From: Latrodectus hesperus
Lineage: Eukaryota; Arthropoda; Arachnida; Araneae; Theridiidae
Assembly (NCBI GenBank): GCA_037975125.1
Contig: CM075860.1
Span: forward strand, 42,569,282-42,633,281
Reading direction: 5' to 3'
DNA length: 64,000 nucleotides
The notes under the pieces: generated by a model
What the model was told of the DNA's origin: nothing
Databases searched by the model: none
The model's input: the letters and a program-made list of their open reading frames with translations, nothing else
Made by a program: the position numbers and the translations under genes
Part shown: in pieces, positions 20,739 through 32,700 of the stretch
Numbering within the stretch: position 1 is the first letter of the stretch
Layout: every line of letters begins with the position of its first letter

Positions 20739-23700
20739 TTAAATATAATATAAAAAACCTATTGCCCCCAAAAAGGCAAATAGTTTCCTGTGGGGTGGCT
20801 CCCCCAGTAAATCAAATAAGTTTAAGATATCACATTTAAAAAAGAATAAACGATATTGGTTAAAATATTTGCATGAAATTAAAATATGATAAACAGTGAA
20901 TGGTTCATCACACGTTTCACACCAAGGATTTAATTCGCTTAGAAACAAATATCTATGTGTGAAACGTGTGTGTCCGATACGAAGGCGGGTTAATCTTACA
21001 TCAGCACTTCGTATCGGTAAAACTGTTAATGAGGTGATGTATGGAAATATGGCACGCAATTTATTACTGACCTGCATGTTCCAAGACTCCTGCCAAAGAT
21101 CTTGAGTAAATTTTTTAACACACCTTCTCACATCCAACAAAGGAATGGATGGAAGAGATGGGCCGGATGCAGATTTAGCAGCTGCATCAGCCCTCTCATT
21201 GCCATCGAGACCTACATGACTTGGGATCCAACAGAAAATTATTTCATATCCCTTGCCAGCAAGGGAATCTAATGCTCGGAAAATTCTAGACACAGCAGGA
21301 TGACAATCAAAACTACTGTTCCGCAAAGCTTCCAACACACTCAAACTGTCAGTGTACACACAGTATTTAGAATTATCACATGTATTCATCTGCTGAAGAG
21401 CTTGGTAAAAAGCACTTGCTTCAGCAGAGAAGATGGAACAGGATGGATGGAGGCTGTAGCTAAGTGTTTTGTTCTCAATAACTACAGCACAACCAACATG
21501 TCCTGTAGATTTTGAACCATCAGTGAAAACTGGTGTAAACGTGGTATACTGACAGCGATGTGAGGCATATAGCTGCTGGAAAACAGTAGTTGCTGTGTCT
21601 TATTTTCTAAAACGAGCAAAAGGATTGATGATTTTAATCTGTGGATCATACCAAGGTGGGTGTAGAAGAAGGTCCGTTTTATCAAAACGGAAATCACATA
21701 GGTCTGAATATAATAAGTTGGACTTTGTCCGAGTGAGAAAAGGTGGAATGCTGTATGAGCGTGCGTCATACAGCCTTATTAATGCAGGAGTAGCAGTCAT
21801 GGATCTTAATGGATGATGAGGGTCAGCCATAATTTTTGCATAATAATTGAGAGACAGCTGCATTCGTCTCAGGTCTAAAGGCAGTTGTTCGCAAATCGCA
21901 TATAGACTCTGGACGGGTGATGTGCGGAATGCGCCTGAGCATATTCTCAAAGCAGAGTGATGTATTGTATCCAATCTGCGTAGAACGGAAGACCTAGCAG
22001 ATCCATACACAGCACACCCATAGTCAATACGAGATAAAATTAATGATTGGTAGACACGAAGTAGTGCCGTGCGATCAGCACCCCAAGATGTATTAGAAAG
22101 CACCTTGAGGATATTAAGCGATCGCTCGCACTTCTTCCGCAAATGAAGAACATGCGGAAGAAAATTTAACTTCCGGTCAAAAGTTATTCCCAGAAATTTT
22201 ATCTCGTTGACAACAGGGATAGGTGTATTATTTATGCAGATTGTAGGATCATTATGTAGGCTGGTCTTCTTGCAAAAATGGATACAATTACTCTTGCTAG
22301 GAGATAATGTGTGGCCATTCTCAGCACACCATGCAGCAAGTTTGTTAACAGTTGTTTGTAGCTGTCTCTCAATTAAACGCATGTTAGAACCCTCACATGA
22401 AATTTGCAGGTCATCAACATAAAGCGTGCCATATACAGGAGGTGAAATTTGATGAAGGATGCAACTTATGTACAAGTTAAAAAGTGTGACACTTAAAATA
22501 GAGCCTTGGGGTACACCCTCGGCTTGAATAAAAGTATTGGAATATACTGTTCCAACACGTACTTTAAAAAAACGGGAGCGTAGAAAATTTTTTAGGAATA
22601 TCGGAAGATTACCCCGAAAGCCAAAATCATATAATGTACGGAGAATTCCGTATCGCCATGTACGGTCATATGCCTTCTCGATGTCAAAGAAAATGGAAAC
22701 CAAATGGTTCCTCCGCACAAAAGCGTTGCGGATTTGGGTTTCCAAGTAAGTAATATTATCAAGAGTGGATCTTCCTTTACGGAAGCCACTCTGATTTATA
22801 TGAATGCATTTATTTATTTCTAGGACATATACGAGACGGGCGTTGACCATACGTTCGAGAGTCTTACAGAAGCAACTCGTCAGAGCTATTGGTCGGTAGT
22901 GTGAAGGAACAGAAGGATCTTTACCAGCCTTAAGGATCGGAATCACTATAGCTTCGCTCCAAAGTGATGGAAATTTATTTTCAGTCCAGATCCTATTGAA
23001 CAATAACAACAAGTTCAAAAGGGAATCTGGACTTAAATGACGAAGCATTTGATAGCTGATTCCATCTGGTCCTGGGCTAGTATCATGGGCCTGCTGTAAT
23101 GCTCTCTTCAATTCCAGCATCCGAAATGCACAGTTGTAAGGCAAAGCTTGTCCATGGATGAAACGAATTGGTGTTCGCTCAGCACGACTCTTTGTCCTTA
23201 AGAACGAAGGACTATAAGAGTCGTTGCTCGAGACGCTAGCAAAGGTTTCACCAAGGACGTTAGCGATGTCCTTAGGAGAAGAGTGTACACCAGCTCCGGA
23301 CTTTAGAATAGGAATAGAGAATTCCCTATACATTCCATTGGCTGCCTTCACTCTTCTCCACAACTGTTTATTGGATGTGGAAGAAGTTATTGATGATACA
23401 TAGCGGGACCAAGATTCCTTCTGACTTCGACGACGAGCTCTGCGAGCTAATGCCCTTGCTCTCTTATAGGCGATAAGATTCTCCGTTGTGGGGTACCTTC
23501 TGAATAGTCCCCATAACTTCCTCTGTTTTTTATAGGTGTTTTGACATTCATCATTCCACCAAGGTTTGCAACGCCTATGTGGTATAGAGGAACATTTAGG
23601 TATGGATGCATTAGCTAAATTTATAATTGTTTCAGTGACTTTAGATACGGCATTATCAATATCATCGATCATAACCATTTCATTATCAACAACTGCCATA

Positions 23701-24419
23701 TGTGTAAATAATGTCCAATCTGCCCGACTGTACACGTAAGTAGGTAAGCGTTCTCTTACACTACTACCTCCAGTCTGGGAGATGACGAGAGGAAAATGAT
23801 CGCTATTATGCAGATCATTTCCTACATTTAAATTTAACAATGGCAGAAGAGATGGAGAACAGATGGCCAGATCGAGAGAATGAAACGTTCTTGTGGGTAC
23901 ATGGAAATATGTCTTCTCGTCGGTATTAAGCAGACAGAGACTATTATCTGAAATAAACCGCTCTATCTGCCGACCGCGAGAATTAGTATTATCATTTCCC
24001 CACAAAGAACTATGGCCGTTAAAGTCACCTAACAACAGAAATGGTGTTGGCAGCTGATCTATTAATGCATCGAGTTCCTCTTGGCGGATGACATCGTGTG
24101 GTGGCAAATACAAACTACAGACTGTCAACAAGCATGATGTGTGAATTCGCACAGCTACAGCCTGTAGTGAAGTATTTAAATGTTGGGCAGTGCAGGGATA
24201 GTTGTTGGATGTTAATATGCAAACACCTCCAGACACTGCACCATCGTCACCACAGTCTTTTCTAAAGCTTTTAAACCCGCGCATGAAAAAGTTATTGCTG
24301 GACTTCAGGAATGTTTCCTGAAGTGCAACACATGCGGGGTTGTAGGCTGAAATTATAGACTTGATGTCATCAAGATGGGAACGCAAACCATGGCAGTTCC
24401 AAGAAACAAAGGAAGTTAT
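20739..24419 (-). pseudogene. X4 ORF2: endonuclease / RT / RNase H, a single stop codon
   Basis: The frame is open from the ATA over the ORF1 stop to 21603, covering endonuclease and RT (GDFNGH, SDHFP, FFDIEKAYD, GVPQGS, YVDD). At 21600-21602 a TCA Ser codon in RFRKSDTATT is TAA. Beyond it the same frame stays open through RNase H (YTDS, WIPSHVGLDGNERAD) and the CETCDEP motif to the natural stop at 20739. So one base change separates this ORF2 from an open frame. In the RT and RNase H parts it resembles X8. Confidence 0.9.
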
Positions 24420-25544
24420 TGTTTTCTTTGAAAAGCTCCTTTCCCGGAGCTGGAAAGCGTGTCATCTGACATCTCCTCGAGCGATAGATCATCGTCCGAG
24501 GGATGTAAGGAAAAAGCGTCAGCCTCCAGGGACAAGGCTTTACGGGTGGATAGGGAGGGTCGTTTTGAACCCTCTTTTTCAGATTTTAATTTGTACGCCT
24601 TCGTGACTTTTGATTTAGTCGTAGGAGCTTTTCTTTTACTTATTGGAGTAGATATGGATTTTGGCTTTAAAGTTGATGTTTGGGGTAATCTAACAAGGGG
24701 AAGTGATATAGAGTACTAATGGATCTGGTGACTTTTTTGTAACGGTTGCATAACTTAACCCAGGCTTTGGACTACGTGAGGTAACTTGACGTCGAGCCTC
24801 AGGGTATGTACAATTTGTAGTAACTTTTAACGTGGTGATTTCCTTCTCAAATGCCCACTGTCGACAGCTTCGAGAGTAGGAGGGATGATCTCCTTTACAA
24901 TTGACACATTTCTCCTTCGCTGTGCAGGTCGAGCTATCGTGGCCAACTACAGCGCAACGTGCGCAAGTAAGTTGGCCCCTGCAAGCGTTTCTCGAATGTC
25001 CAAATCGTTGGCATTGGAAGCATCGCAGCGGATTTGGAATATGTGGCCGGACGGGTAAATTCAGATAAGCAGCTTTAATGTGCTGTGGAAGGTCTGGAGA
25101 CGCAAAAGTCAGAATGAGATGTTTCGTATCAATAAACTTCCCATCTCTTCTGACTGTAATACGTCTGACTTCACAGACCTTCTGACTACTTAGATTTTCA
25201 AGAATTTCATCCGTCGGCGTATTCAACAAATCTTTTGCGGATATAACACCACGAGAAAAGTTTAAATTCCCATGAGGTGACACAGTTAACTCTAAATTTC
25301 CTAACAAATTCATGTTAGATAGCAGATTAGCCTGAGTTGCATTTGCAATCTCAATCATCAAGTCACCGGATCTCATTTTACGTATACTTTTAACTTCCCC
25401 TATATAACCCGATATTCCTTTTTCAATTAGGAAGGGGGACACTTTTTCAAAAGTTCCCTCCTTCCTTTTAATTACAAAGTATTTTGCATTTGATTTATCT
25501 ATTTGTTGCTCCCGAGGGAGAGATGAAAATTTTGATTTCTCCAT
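24416..25544 (-). pseudogene. X4 ORF1, gag-like protein with a small deletion
   Basis: The ATG at 25544 (MEKSKFSSLPREQ) opens a frame through the three zinc clusters (CFQCQRFGH, CARC, CVNC...H...C). Near 24716 about 11-14 bases that code the STQTDAL segment in sister copies are missing. The frame then ends early at 24690. The remaining C-terminal coding sequence with the acidic tail can still be seen down to TAA at 24416-24418. Confidence 0.85.
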
Positions 25545-26078
25545 AAGTTTAAAATAAAATTTCGGGACCTGACCGCACCACCCACCACCGAGTCCAACAA
25601 AGGGATGCAGACCAGCTGCACCAGTGCTAGCCAGGTCCTATACGCTCACAGTACATCCCTGAAGTGGCCTCCACCCTTAACGAGTCACCCAGTAGATGTA
25701 CCGATCGCCTTATCCATAAAGCCGATTGATGTGCTGAGGACCACAACACACCTCCCGTTTACCTGAAGCAGAGGCCAAAGTAATGTGTTGGTCTCTGGAG
25801 GCCTCAATTACCAGGATCCTCCTTTCCAGGGACACGGGTCTCCACGCACGGCAAACACGTGGGTGATTTAGTCCTCAAGAGTAGCTAATAGCAACAGAGC
25901 GGCGAAAGCTACTCAAATGGAGCCCTCAACCTCTTGCGAGGCAACCACACTGAGGGAGAAGAAGAAGAAAAAGCAGAAGAGTAGAGAAGAGAGGAAATTA
26001 AAGAAGAGGACAGATCACTGGGGTACCTCGGGATTGTGACACCTGTGTTTACCTAAAGAAGGTAAACCCCCTGAGGGG
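25545..26078 (-). promoter_or_regulatory. X4 5' UTR
   Basis: It has the same order as X3: three terminal hairpins, then a purine tract on the plus strand (pyrimidine on the sense strand) at about 25945-26015, then the conserved leader up to the ORF1 ATG. Confidence 0.75.
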
Positions 26079-26090
26079 GACGTTTGGAAG
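26079..26090 (+). repeat. Target-site duplication of X4, right copy
   Basis: The second exact GACGTTTGGAAG directly follows the 5' end of X4 (CCCCCTGAGGGG on the plus strand). Confidence 0.94.
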
Positions 26091-28478
26091 GAGTTGGTAG
26101 ATGTGTCTGCCTGTGGATTCATCTATCCATTTCTGCTGCCAGTGAGTAATTATGTAGTTTTTAAGAAGACGCTTAATTGAAGATTTTGACCATGGAATCT
26201 TGATGGTGATGTCGGTTAGTTCTGTGGCCTCTTTTGCCTTCTGATCAGCTAGTTCGTTACCAAGGACTCCTTGGTGGGCTTTAATCCAGCTTATTTGAAT
26301 TAGAAAATTTTGATTTTTTAGAAGTAAGTTTTGAATATCATAGATAATTGACGATTCTGGAAATGGGCTTAGAAGAGATTGTAAAGTGGATTTACTTTCG
26401 GTCCAGATGGTTATTTGGCGTAGGTTTTCTTTGATTACATGTTGGATTGCCAATTTTATCGCCAGTGCCTCTGCCTGGAAGACCGTATTGAATTTGTGAA
26501 GGTGTATTAATTTGGTATCTTGCAGGATATTATTATGGAAGATTATATAGGCTGCTCCTACGTTGTCGTTTAGTTTTGAACCATCTGTATATATTGTCCA
26601 ATTTGTTGGTTTTGGGTGGAATGTATTCGAATTTGGGTTGAGAAAAATTTTAGACCTTTTAGCCAATTTGCTGGATGAGTTAGTTCTTTTTTGGCCTTTT
26701 ATCGATGTTTGGAGGAATGTTAGTATCATTTATTTTAATTTCTATATTATGGAGGAAGAGTCTGGATTTTAGTAGTCAGCCAATAATGGGAGTGGTGGAA
26801 TTCCAGCCAGCAGTTCTAAACCCGAGGTGGGTGCAGTTTGAAAACTTTTGGTTATTAACAGGGTAAAGTATCTCTCTAAGATTAAAAGTTGTCTTGATTT
26901 TCTTTTATTTGGGTATTCATTCCAAAATGCTGCGCCATAGAGAATAATTTTTGTGATGATTGTGTTACATATTATTTTAATAAATTTACCTTTAATACCC
27001 CAATTTAGGGAAGTCATTGATTTAAGTCTCTGTGCAATATTGATAATTTTAGGTTTTAGTAGTCTAATATGCTGAAGAAAAGATAATTTGGGGTCAATAT
27101 AAATACCAAGATATTTTAGAATTTTTGTGTGTTTAAGACTTTGATTGTTAAAGGTTATTTTTGGATTATATTTAAGTGTATGTGATTTTTTACCCAGGAT
27201 TAGGACTTTAGATTTTGAGGGGGAGATTGTTAGTTTTAGTTTGTTACAAATTAGTGAGAATTTGGAGAGTGTTTCGTTACTGTTGTGTTTTAGACTTTCT
27301 TTGGTTTTTCCTGACACTACGAATAAGGTATCATCTGCGAATGTGATTATGGTAGTATGGGATGGCCAATTATAATTGTTAACTTCATTATAGTAAAGGT
27401 TCCATAAAATTGGTCCGCTGACTGATCCCTGTGGGCAGCCCCTTGTTTGTTTTTTTTTAATATAAACAATGTCATGATGAACCACTAGTTCTCTATCTGT
27501 TAAAAAACTGAAGAAACATTTTAATAAATTATAGGGGAGATTAATATTATTTAGTGTGGGTTTTAGGGCCGGCCACCAGAGTGAATCAAAGGCCTTGCTA
27601 ATATCCATACTAATCAAAGCCGTGTAGTTGTCTGTTGATTGGTTTATTTTTATTTGTTCTTTTATTTTAAGGAGTGCATGTTCTGTAGAAGTATTGGATC
27701 TAAATCCATATTGGGTGTTGCTTAGGATTTTATTGTTTTCTATATGAAATTTAATTCTATTAGTTAAAAGTCGTTCCAGAATTTTCCCTATTGCGGAGAG
27801 TAAACAAATTGGTCGATATGAATTTGGAATGTTTGGGAGTTGGTCTTTTTTAAGAAAGAAGATTATTTGACCGATTTTAAATGCTTTTGGGAAATGATGC
27901 AGTTTTAGACATAAATTAAAAAAGTCATGTAGTGTTTTTGGGATTGCTTGAAAAATTAGTTTAATTAGGCCATTATCTATATTATCTAAGCCTGGGGCTT
28001 TTGAACTGTTTAGGTTTTTAATTGTTGTTTTGATTTCAGTAATTGAGAAAGGGGGGTCTAAGTTTTTATTAGAAGTAATTGGGGTTATATCAGTGTTTGA
28101 TGTGTCGGTTGGGAAGGAGTAATTTAATAAATATGTAAAAATTGAGTTAGAAATGTTGGGATTTTGTTGAGTTGAGACCAAAGGAATAAAAGATGTTGGA
28201 GTAAATAATTTATTTGTTGCTATTTTTTGTAATAATCCATAGGCTGAGTTGGTTTTTGTGCAATAGGATTGCCAACTTTTTAGTTTTGCATTTAGAAGTT
28301 CTTTTTTATAGTTTGCTAATGATTTTTTAAATTGAGTTATATAAAGTTTTTTTTCCTCTTGGTTTTGGGTCCTTTTGAATTTTCTTCTCAACGCGTGAGT
28401 CTTGCTTTTTAGACTACTTAGATTTGGGTTCCACCATACTAATTTAAATTTTTTATTTGGGTCTCTGTATGTTAATGT
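26091..28478 (-). pseudogene. Y2 ORF2, central part (RT and RNase H)
   Basis: Between the two X insertions the minus strand codes RT (SYRPICLLSAIGK, SMDISKAFD, GCPQGSVSGP, FADDTLFVVSG) down to about 26769. After a frameshift near 26750 it codes RNase H (TDGSK, AEALA, WTESKS, WIKAHQGVLGNELAD). The second RNase H aspartate motif reads WTES where Y1 has WTDS, so this copy has lost that acidic residue. The upstream residues MASTLNESPSRC in the open frame belong to X5, not to Y2. Confidence 0.88.
28466..28478 (+). repeat. Target-site duplication of X5, left copy
   Basis: TGTATGTTAATGT here and TGTATATTAATGT at 33725-33737 match at 12 of 13 bases. The one difference indicates some age. Confidence 0.88.
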
Positions 28479-28635
28479 GGTACATCTACTGGGTGACTCG
28501 TTAAGGGTGGAGGCCACTTCAGGGATGTACTGTGAGCGTATAGGACCTGGCTAGCACTGGTGCAGCTGGTCTGCATCCCCTTGTTGGACTCGGTGGTGGG
28601 TGGTGCCGTCAGGTCCCGAATATTCCATCTCAAAT
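28479..28635 (+). promoter_or_regulatory. X5 truncated 5' UTR
   Basis: Only the last 157 bp of the leader remain, from GGTACATCTACTGGG to the ORF1 ATG. Confidence 0.8.
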
Positions 28636-29775
28636 ATGGAAACACAACTATTCTCATCTCTCCCACGGGAGCATACTTTTAAGCTAATAAAGGCAAGATT
28701 TTACATTGTGAAAAGGAAGGAGGGTACCTTTGATAATGTATCCCCTTTCCTAATCCAAAAAGGTATCAGTGGCAGTATCGGCGAAGTGAAGAGCATTCGG
28801 AAACTTCGTTCTGGTGATTTGATGGTTGAAGTTGCTTCAGATGCACAAGCAGCTCTGATTAGCAACATGAATACGCTAGCTAACCTTGAGGTGTCCGTCC
28901 AACCTCATATGAACCTTAACATCTCACGTGGTGTGGTATCCGCCAAGGATTTGCTAAATACGCCAACGGACGAGATCTTAGAAAATCTCATAGATCAAAA
29001 GGTCTGTGCTGTAAAACGCATCACTATCAGACGAGATGGGCAGTTTATTAATACTAAGCATCTCGTACTGACATTTGCGACGCCAGACCTACCGCAGCAT
29101 ATTAAAGCTGCGTATATGCATCTATCCGTTAGGCCGTTCATTCCAAATCCTTTGCGTTGTTTCCAGTGCCAGAGATTTGGACACTCCAAAGCGGCTTGCC
29201 GGGGCAAACTGACTTGCGCTCGCTGCGCAGCAGTTGGCCACGACAGCTCGTCTTGTACTGCAAAGGAGAGGTGTGTCAACTGTAAAGGTGACCACCCCTC
29301 CTACGCTAGAAGTTGTCCTATCTGGATACTGGAAAAAGAGATCACAACCACTAAAGTTAAAAATAATTGTTCATACCCTGAGGCAAGACGTGCAGTCACA
29401 GCACGTACACCTCAAGCAGGAGTTAGCTATGCATCTGTCGCCGCCAAGGTCACCAGAACGGCTAGTACCCAAACGGATGCTCTTTCACTTCCAATAGTCA
29501 AATTACCCCATACATCTGAGAAAAAGTCAAAAACAACATCCGCAAATACTCTCCGTAGAAAAGCTCCGATGGCTAAATCTAAAGCCCTAAAGGCATTAAA
29601 ACTTAAATCTGCAAAGGAGGGCAATTTTAGACCCTCCATATCCACCCGTAAAGCCTTATCCCTTGAAGCTGACGCTGTGTCTCTACATCCCTCTGACGAA
29701 GATCTGTCACTCGAGGAGATGTCAGATGACATGCCTTCCAGCTCCGGGAAAGGAGCTTTTCAAATTAAACAATAA
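28636..29775 (+). CDS. X5 ORF1, gag-like RNA-binding protein
   Basis: An intact 379-residue protein from ATG 28636 (METQLFSSLPREH) with three Cys/His clusters (CFQCQRFGHSKAAC, CARCAAVGHDSSSC, CVNC...H...C), a Lys-rich segment and the acidic LEEMSDDMP tail. From the zinc clusters on it is almost identical to X3 ORF1, while the N terminus differs (QLFSS against FAISS). The stop overlaps the start of the ORF2 frame. Confidence 0.93.
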   Translation: METQLFSSLPREHTFKLIKARFYIVKRKEGTFDNVSPFLIQKGISGSIGEVKSIRKLRSGDLMVEVASDAQAALISNMNTLANLEVSVQPHMNLNISRGVVSAKDLLNTPTDEILENLIDQKVCAVKRITIRRDGQFINTKHLVLTFATPDLPQHIKAAYMHLSVRPFIPNPLRCFQCQRFGHSKAACRGKLTCARCAAVGHDSSSCTAKERCVNCKGDHPSYARSCPIWILEKEITTTKVKNNCSYPEARRAVTARTPQAGVSYASVAAKVTRTASTQTDALSLPIVKLPHTSEKKSKTTSANTLRRKAPMAKSKALKALKLKSAKEGNFRPSISTRKALSLEADAVSLHPSDEDLSLEEMSDDMPSSSGKGAFQIKQ

Positions 29776-32700
29776 CTTCCTTTGTTTCTTGGAACTGCCA
29801 TGGTTTGCGTTCTCATCATGATGACATCAAGTCTATAATTTCAGCCTACAACCCCGCATGTGTTGCACTTCAGGAAACATTCCTGAAGTCTAGCAATAAC
29901 TTTTCCATGCGTGGGTTTAAAAGCTTTAGAAAGGACTGTGGTGTAGATGGTGCAGTGTCTGGAGGTGTTTGTATATTAACATCTAATACTTTTCCCAGCA
30001 CTGCCCATCCATTGAATACTACTCTACAGGCTGTTGCTATAAGAATTCATACTTCATGCTTGTTGACAGTCTGTAGTTTATATTTGCCACCACACGATGT
30101 CATCCGCCAAGAGGAACTCGATGCATTAGTAGATCAGCTGCCAACACCATTTCTGGTGTTAGGTGACTTTAACGGCCATAGTTCTTTGTGGGGAAATGAT
30201 GATACTAATTCTCGCGGTCGGCAGATAGAGCGGTTTATTTCAGACAACAGTCTCTGTCTGCTTAATACCGACGAGAAGACTTATTTCCATGTACCCACAA
30301 GAACATTTCATTCTCTCGATCTGGCCATTTGTTCTCCATCTCTTCTGCCATTGTTAAATTTAATTGTAGGAAATGATCTGCACAATAGCGATCATTTTCC
30401 TCTCGTCATCTCCCAGACTGGAGGTAGTAGTGTAGGACAACGCCTACCTACTTACGTGTACAGTCGGGCAGATTGGACGTTATTTACACAATTGGCAGTT
30501 ATTGATGATGCAATGGTTTCGATCGAAGACATTGATATTGCCGTTTTTGAAGTCACACAAACAATTAAGAATGCAGCAGATGCATCAATACCAAAGAGTT
30601 CCCCTATACCACACCGGCGTTGCAAACCATGGTGGAATAATGAATGCAAACAAACTTATAGAAAACAAAGGAAGTTATGGGGGTTATTTCGGAGGTACCC
30701 CACAACGGAGAATCTTATCGCCTTCAAGAGAGCAAAAGCATTAGCTCGCAGAGCACGTCGTCGAAGTCAGAAGGAATCCTGGTCTCGCTATGTATCCTCA
30801 ATTACTTCTTCCACATCCAGTAAACAGTTGTGGAGAAGAGTGAAAGCAGCCAATGGAATATATAGAGAATTTTCCATTCCTATTTTGAAATCCGGAGCTG
30901 CTATATACTCTTCTCCTAAGGACATCGCTAACGTCCTTGGTGAAACCTTTGCTAACGTCTCAAGCAACGACTCTTATAGTCCTTCGTTCTTAAGGACAAA
31001 GAGTCGTGCTGAGCGAACACCAATTCGTTTCAACCATCGACAAGCTTTGCCTTACAACTGTGAATTTCGGATGTTGGAATTGAAGAGAGCATTACAGCAG
31101 GCCCATGATACTAGCCCAGGACCAGATGGAATCAGCTATCAAATGCTTCGCCATTTAAGTCCAGACTCCCTGTTGAACTTACTTTACCTGTTCAATAGGA
31201 TCTGGACTGAAAATAAATTTCCATCACTTTGGAGCGAAGCAATAGTGATTCCGATCCTTAAGGCTAGTAAGGATCCTTCTGTTCCTTCAAATTATCGACC
31301 AATTGCTCTGACGAGTTGCTTGTGTAAGACTCTCGAACGTATGGTCAATGCCCGTCTCGTATATGTCTTAGAAGGAAACAAATGTATCCATATCAATCAG
31401 AGTGGCTTCCGTAAAGGAAGATCCACTCTTGATAATATTACATTCCTGGAAACCCAAATCCGCAACTCTTTTGTGCGGAGGAACCATCTGGTTTCCATTT
31501 TCTTTGACATCGAGAAGGCATATGATCGTACGTGGCGTTATGGAATTCTCCGTAGGATGTATGATTTTGGCTTTAGGGGTAATTTGCCGATATTTATACA
31601 AAACTTTTTACGCTCCCGTGGTTTTAAAGTTCGTATTGGTACGTTTTTGTCCAATACTTTTAACCAACCTGAAGGTGTTCCTCAGGGAAGTATTTTAAGT
31701 GTCACACTTTTTAATATTCATATCAGTACCATACTTCATCAACTTTCACCTCCTGTGCATGGTACTCTGTATGTTGATGACCTGCAAATATCTTGTGAAG
31801 GGTCTAACATGAATTTAATTGAGAGACAATTACAAACATCTGTTAATAAAATTGCTGCATGGTGTGCTGAGAATGGCCATACACTATCTCCTAGCAAGAG
31901 CAATTGTGTCCATTTCTGCAAGAAGACTAGCCTCCACAATGATCCCGTCATTTGTATAAACAACACACCTATACCAGTAGTCAATGAGGTAAAATTCCTC
32001 GGAGTGATATTTGACCGTAAACTAACCTTTCTTCCGCATATATTATATCTGCGGAAGAAGTGCGAGCGATCGCTCAATATCCTCAAGGTGCTTTCAAACA
32101 CATCTTGGGGTGCTGATCGCACGTCACTCCTCCGAGTTTACCAATCACTTATTTTATCCCGTATAGACTACGGTTGTGTTGTTTACGGATCTGCTAGGTC
32201 TTCTGTTTTACGCAGACTGGACACCGTCCATCATTCTGCTCTGAGAATATGTTCAGGCGCATTCCGCACATCACCCGTCCAGAGTCTTTATGCAATATGC
32301 CTACAATTGCCTTTAGACCTGCGACGAATGCAGCAGTCTCTCAATTATTATACTAAGATCATGTCGACCCTTGATCATCCATTACGTTCTGTGGTTCCTA
32401 ATGCCTCTTTAAAAAGACTTTATGATGCTCGACCATTGAGCATCCAACCTTTTCTCACAAGAGCCAAATCACATCTCTGGCTCACAGACCTATGTGATGT
32501 TCGGATAGAGTCAATTGATCAATTTCTCTATCCACCTTGGTATGAACCAACAAATACCTTTATAAATACCTTTGCTCAGTTCAAAAAATCCGACACAACA
32601 CCTATTGTTTTTCAACAGCTATACTTTTCTCATCGCTGTCAGTATCAATCATATAAACCTGTATTCACAGATGGTTCTAAAACAGCAGGACATGTGGGCT

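Larger units (their letters stand above)
20475..26078 (-). mobile_element. X4: full-length family X LINE, minus strand
   Basis: X4 is 5604 bp with the canonical 5' hairpin end at 26078, a 5' UTR, ORF1, ORF2, a stem-loop and about five CCAA units at 20475. It is inserted in the RNase H/C-terminal linker of Y2 and flanked by a 12-bp duplication. It belongs to the 3' subfamily shared with X8 and X11. Few lesions separate it from an intact copy: one small ORF1 deletion and one ORF2 stop codon. Confidence 0.95.

Noticed and set aside
24459..24719. Plus-strand open frame over X4 ORF1
   Set aside because: It is the shadow of the Ser/Lys-rich C-terminal part of ORF1 on the other strand. The same shadow recurs over other ORF1 copies.
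26049..26729. Fusion protein of a LINE leader with RNase H (ending in RGFTFFR)
   Set aside because: The terminal residues come from reading out of Y2 into the X4 5' end, a by-product of the insertion border. The same accidental tail occurs at 5400-5429.
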